From contig JBMNTB010000003.1 of NCBI GenBank assembly GCA_050945515.1, positions 53,194-117,193 on the forward strand: 64,000 nucleotides of DNA. The letters are read 5' to 3'. Below are positions 60,885 to 64,000 of the stretch, in pieces. Under the pieces are notes generated by a model that was not told the DNA's origin, made no database searches, and saw only the letters and a program-made list of their open reading frames with translations. The DNA is from UBA1046 sp050945515 (GTDB lineage: Bacteria > Bacillota > Clostridia > Saccharofermentanales > DTU023). How positions within the stretch are numbered: the first letter of the stretch is position 1; every line of letters begins with the position of its first letter. The position numbers and the translations under genes were made by a program.

Positions 60885-63830
60885 ATGAAAAAGCAAAACA
60901 TATCTTCCTCAAGAAAGAACAGAGGGATTGTCTATATTGTCCCCATGGTGTTCTTTACATCCGTGATGATCTTCGATTTGGTGAATCTTGCTCTGGCTCC
61001 CGAAAGGAGTTCAAGGGATTTTCCGAATTTCGATCCGTCTACCGTCAATCGTTTTAATGAAAGCGGGGAAGTACCGGAAGGATTTACTCCTCCCGACGGC
61101 CAGATGCCGGAAGGATTCACTCCTCCCGACGGCCAGATGCCGGAAGGATTTACTTCTCCCAGCGGTCAGATGCCGGAAGGATTCACTCCTCCTGACGGTC
61201 AGATGCCGGATGGTTTCTCTATGCCGGAAGGAGAAACAGGGGAAGGGATTACCCGCCCCGACGGAAGTACGGGGAGATTTCCGTTTACAAACGGGCAATC
61301 AAACGGCGGCGGAAATGATTTTTTATCGCTCGTCCGCAAGGCATGGCTTCCCATTCTGATCGTATGTGCGATCGGGGACGTAATCTGTCTGTTTCTGTAT
61401 ATCCGCGTTAGAAGAAGGTTGGCTGACGAGGTTTCGCGGTCTGCTTCCGAATCGGAAGAGGATGCGGATGAGGATGAAGATTTGGATGATGATGAGAAAA
61501 CAGGGAAAAAAAGGAAGAAGGTAAACTGGATTATCCCGATGATTCTCGTCATCGCTGTTGCAGTCGCGATCGCGTCGTTACCGCAAAAGAATACCGACGT
61601 CGAAGCTGTGTCCGTAAATGAACAGGTCCTATCTGCCGCCGCGGAAGAAGGCGTGATTTCCACCGTGCTTTCGGGAACGGGCATGTTGGCAGAGGAGGCG
61701 GCAAAATCAGTTCGTATACCCGGCGGCGTCACTGTAACCGCTTATCACGTCAACAATGGTGATACGGTTAAAACTGGAGACATTTTGGCTTCGGTCGATC
61801 AGACTACTGTCGGAGTTGCCGTCGCAGAACTTCAAAAGGTGATTGACGAGCTCGATACGGATCTGATTGAGGAAGCCGACAAAAGTGCAGATAAAAAGAT
61901 TACCGCTGCCGTGAACGGCCGGGTCAAGAAGATCTATGCGCAGGAAGGAAAGAGCATTTCAGATGTCATAGCCGAACATGGTTGTTTGATGCTGATTTCT
62001 TTGGACGGACTCATGGGCGTAGATTTGGATGAGAAGGACGGCGCTTCCGTAGGGGATGCGGTCAGGATTACTCTTTCTGACGGTACGGAGGAAACAGGTC
62101 GGATTGCGGCAAAAGAAGACGGGATTCTGACCGTTACGCTCTCGGATGAATCGGCGAGCTATGGAGATACCGTATCCGTATGGAAGGAAGACGGGACGGA
62201 GCTTGGGAAAGGAAGCCTGTATATACACAGTGAACTGAGAGTAACCGGATATTACGGGAGCGTATCTTCCGTTCCCGTCGAAGAGAATTCTTTGGTGGAA
62301 GAAGGCGATACGCTTCTGAAACTCGATCATGTTGGTCAAACGAGTACCTACTACACTCTTTTGAAAAGAAGGCAACAGCTGGAAGCGCAAATGGAATCCC
62401 TGCTTCGTCTGTATCAGGATGGGGTTCTCTACGCCGAATCAGACGGGGTCGTCTCAGGGATACCGGAAGACGGTACGGTCATCAGCCTGTCAGTGCAGGG
62501 AAAAGAGAACGAAAGGGCTGCCGCGGATTCCGGTCTCGTAAACGGAAGCGCAGTCGCTTTGAAATCGTCCGGTTCTCTCATCGGAGCAATGAATTTGGCA
62601 TATCGGGGAGACTTGGAATCGGAAACTCTCTCCAATTCGCCAACGGGAGAGGATGATTCTAAACTACTGAATTACGCAGCGACTGTAGTTTCTGTCGGAG
62701 AAGATGACGTTCGGTTCACCGTATCCTATCCTGCTATCGGAGTGGTGGATTACTCAAAACTTTTCGAAGTGTCAGGAGAAAACTATGAATACTCGGGTTT
62801 CTATTCCTGTACAGGAACCACTTCCGTTTATATGTTTCGGAACGGAGTATGGGAAACCGTTCGCGCGTCCGAACTCTTTCCCGGGGAATTCTGTGTGATT
62901 ACCGTGCAGGCGGACGAGGCGACGAGCATGGATCCGGTATGGATTGTTTGCAATCGTACAGCTTCCACTGAACAGCTGCCTGATGAACAACCGCCTGAAG
63001 AATCGCAAGAGCCTGTCGAACCTCAGAAATCGCCGGAACCGCAGCAGCCGGACGGTTCACAAGAGTCTTCTGAACCTCAGGAGTCGCCGGAACCGCAGCA
63101 GCCGGACGATTCTCAGGAGCCTCCTGAACCTCAGGAATCGTCGGAACCGCAGCCGGCTGATTCAAAAACACCTCCTCAGGGCAACATCGGATCTTTGCCG
63201 TTAGGATCGACTCCGCGTCTGTTCGGTTTCGGTTCTGTGACGACACCCGCTATCTCGGGTACGACTGAAGAAATCTCACAGGAAGAAGAGCAAAAGCTAT
63301 ACGAGAAGTATAGCTTGGCGGAAAAACAGGTGTTTTGCATCACGCCGCAGGATACTATGAGTATTACGATCCGTGTAGATGAACTTGACATTCTTTCGGT
63401 ACGTGAAGATTTGCCTGTGAAGATAACGTTGGAAGCGTTGAAAGGACGGGAATATACAGGTACTATTACCGAAATCGGCAGAACCGGCTCCAATGAAGGC
63501 GGTAATACGAAGTACAATGTAACGGTATCTATTTCCAGAGAAGAGAATATGATTCCCGGAATGAATGCTGCCGTCAAGATTACGACGGCAGAAAGCGAGG
63601 CTCCCATCACTGTTCCGGCGGCGGCATTGGTCGAAAAGGGTGCAAAGACTTATGTCTACACAAGCTATGATGAGAAGAAGGATTCATTAAACGCTCTTGC
63701 GGAAGTGGAAACCGGAGTGTCCGACGGAATGAGAGTAGAGATTTTGTCGGGCATCGAAAAAGGAAGCAACGTGTTTTATCGCTATGCGGACACATTGGTT
63801 TACAATTTTTTCTCCACAATCGGAAAATAA
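60885..63830 (+). CDS. Large HlyD-like adaptor with three membrane segments and two repeat regions
   Basis: A 981-residue protein. ATG 60885 follows GGAGGTGA; codons before it overlap the permease. Order: helix 1 (about 16-38); six 11-residue repeats of the type MPEGFTPPDGQ (about 63-128); helix 2 (about 153-173); an acidic linker (about 188-205) and a basic patch; helix 3 (about 213-231); then an adaptor unit resembling the first gene of the operon (IPGGVTVTAYHVNNGDTVKTGDILASVDQ), a P/E/Q/S linker with three 18-residue repeats (about 709-762), and an adaptor C-terminal part (VDELDILSVREDLPVKITLEALKG, IPGMNAAVKI). Having a second, far larger adaptor in one operon is unusual. Confidence 0.8.
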   Translation: MKKQNISSSRKNRGIVYIVPMVFFTSVMIFDLVNLALAPERSSRDFPNFDPSTVNRFNESGEVPEGFTPPDGQMPEGFTPPDGQMPEGFTSPSGQMPEGFTPPDGQMPDGFSMPEGETGEGITRPDGSTGRFPFTNGQSNGGGNDFLSLVRKAWLPILIVCAIGDVICLFLYIRVRRRLADEVSRSASESEEDADEDEDLDDDEKTGKKRKKVNWIIPMILVIAVAVAIASLPQKNTDVEAVSVNEQVLSAAAEEGVISTVLSGTGMLAEEAAKSVRIPGGVTVTAYHVNNGDTVKTGDILASVDQTTVGVAVAELQKVIDELDTDLIEEADKSADKKITAAVNGRVKKIYAQEGKSISDVIAEHGCLMLISLDGLMGVDLDEKDGASVGDAVRITLSDGTEETGRIAAKEDGILTVTLSDESASYGDTVSVWKEDGTELGKGSLYIHSELRVTGYYGSVSSVPVEENSLVEEGDTLLKLDHVGQTSTYYTLLKRRQQLEAQMESLLRLYQDGVLYAESDGVVSGIPEDGTVISLSVQGKENERAAADSGLVNGSAVALKSSGSLIGAMNLAYRGDLESETLSNSPTGEDDSKLLNYAATVVSVGEDDVRFTVSYPAIGVVDYSKLFEVSGENYEYSGFYSCTGTTSVYMFRNGVWETVRASELFPGEFCVITVQADEATSMDPVWIVCNRTASTEQLPDEQPPEESQEPVEPQKSPEPQQPDGSQESSEPQESPEPQQPDDSQEPPEPQESSEPQPADSKTPPQGNIGSLPLGSTPRLFGFGSVTTPAISGTTEEISQEEEQKLYEKYSLAEKQVFCITPQDTMSITIRVDELDILSVREDLPVKITLEALKGREYTGTITEIGRTGSNEGGNTKYNVTVSISREENMIPGMNAAVKITTAESEAPITVPAAALVEKGAKTYVYTSYDEKKDSLNALAEVETGVSDGMRVEILSGIEKGSNVFYRYADTLVYNFFSTIGK
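61072..61269 (+). repeat. Six tandem 33-bp coding repeats
   Basis: Encode VPEGFTPPDGQ, MPEGFTPPDGQ, MPEGFTSPSGQ, MPEGFTPPDGQ, MPDGFSMPEGE and TGEGITRPDGS. The first four are close to identical in DNA; the last two have drifted. Confidence 0.9.
63009..63170 (+). repeat. Three 54-bp coding repeats (P/E/Q/S linker)
   Basis: Three 18-residue units built on EP.EPQ.SPEPQQPD.SQ, encoded by near-identical DNA. This is a probable wall-spanning or flexible spacer inside the large adaptor. Confidence 0.85.
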
Positions 63831-63872
63831 CGCAATTTATTACAGACTATTGTCAGTTGATATGGAAGGGAC

Positions 63873-63916
63873 GGGAGGTGTCTCAAAAGAGTTAAGAAAG
63901 TGAAAGAGGCACCCTC
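63873..63916. other. Imperfect inverted repeat near the window end
   Basis: GGGAGGTGTCTC (63873-63884) and GAGGCACCCTC (63906-63916) are nearly complementary with one bulge. The GGTGTCTCAAAA start resembles ends of some clostridial insertion sequences, but no transposase is visible in the 84 bases left. Confidence 0.3.
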
Positions 63917-63926
63917 AATTATGAAG

Positions 63927-63979
63927 AAAGCCATGAAAACAGCTAGCATCAATGTCTAGCGTCATCATGGTTTTTCTTT
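63927..63979. terminator. Hairpin terminator after the export operon
   Basis: AAAGCCATGA (63927-63936) pairs with TCATGGTTTT (63965-63974, one G-T pair); an inner stem GCTAG (63942-63946) with CTAGC (63956-63960) extends it. It is followed by TTTTTCTTTA and has T-rich bases on the other strand too. Confidence 0.65.
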
Positions 63980-64000
63980 ATTTGTCTACAAATTGCTTAA

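Noticed and set aside
61072..61269. Short tandem repeats as a possible CRISPR or satellite array
   Set aside because: They are in-frame 33-bp coding repeats of the large adaptor, without spacers.
61199..61732. Antisense 177-codon open frame inside the large adaptor gene
   Set aside because: It is a shadow of the biased codon use in the sense strand; serine-rich, without a ribosome site.
54734..64000. Attachment-site duplication of the tRNA-Lys 3' end
   Set aside because: No second copy of the T-arm and acceptor sequence was found up to the right edge, so an integrative element is not demonstrated.
1..64000. Prophage, CRISPR-Cas, restriction or biosynthetic gene cluster
   Set aside because: No integrase, phage structural, cas, restriction-modification or carrier-protein genes were seen on either strand.

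Overview
The window looks like a stretch of chromosome from a low-to-mid GC Gram-positive anaerobe of the class Clostridia, perhaps an Oscillospirales/Saccharofermentans-type lineage. The lineage is inferred from gene content and order and was not tested. The supporting signs are: Shine-Dalgarno sites of the AGGAGG type, TTG and GTG starts, bifunctional Rel, RNase J, RqcH, a threonyl T-box leader, the radC-mreC-mreD-PBP2 block, choline-binding-type wall repeats, and two-component/ABC export genes with no outer-membrane partner.

Layout. Positions 1-1.7 kb hold two tandem genes on the minus strand for secreted leucine-rich-repeat/cell-wall-binding proteins; the second runs off the left edge. 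From 2 to 24.6 kb lies a mostly housekeeping block: alaS and a HIT hydrolase; rpsU; recJ and rel; a convergent RNase J gene; an ABC exporter pair; rpsT; an LCP wall-polymer ligase; ruvC, ruvA, ruvB and queH; a minus-strand rqcH; a small unknown membrane protein; and a BlaI/BlaR1-like pair with an unusual ectodomain. From 24.6 to 37.4 kb come two tandem PRPP-synthetase-like genes (minus), engB, comEC, holA, radC, mreC, mreD and PBP2, then a degenerate methylglyoxal-synthase-like gene and a metallo-beta-lactamase-fold hydrolase. The usual mreB, minCD and rodA neighbours are missing from the block. From 37.4 to 54.8 kb are three Tad-pilus-like genes, secA, tRNA-Thr(CGT), transketolase, ferritin, an SbcD/YhaO-type nuclease with a YhaN-like partner that has lost its P-loop, the tdh-kbl threonine degradation operon, thrS with its T-box leader, and tRNA-Lys(CTT).

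From 54.8 kb to the right end, directly beyond tRNA-Lys, sits a self-contained module: response regulator, histidine kinase, a 379-bp structured spacer, then a MacA-like adaptor, MacB-like ATPase, FtsX-like permease and a second, much larger adaptor with three predicted membrane segments and two kinds of repeat. The promoters of the regulator operon and of the export operon share one layout: TTTAGG, 5 bp, TTTAGG/C, 9 bp, -10 box. This strongly suggests the response regulator controls both. Between the two operons lie a possible small RNA or attenuator, three copies of a 14-bp repeat and a 19-codon reading frame that overlaps a terminator. This module is the best candidate here for an incompletely described system; the P-loop-less YhaN protein is the second.

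All calls come from reading the sequence; no database search, alignment program or folding program was run.
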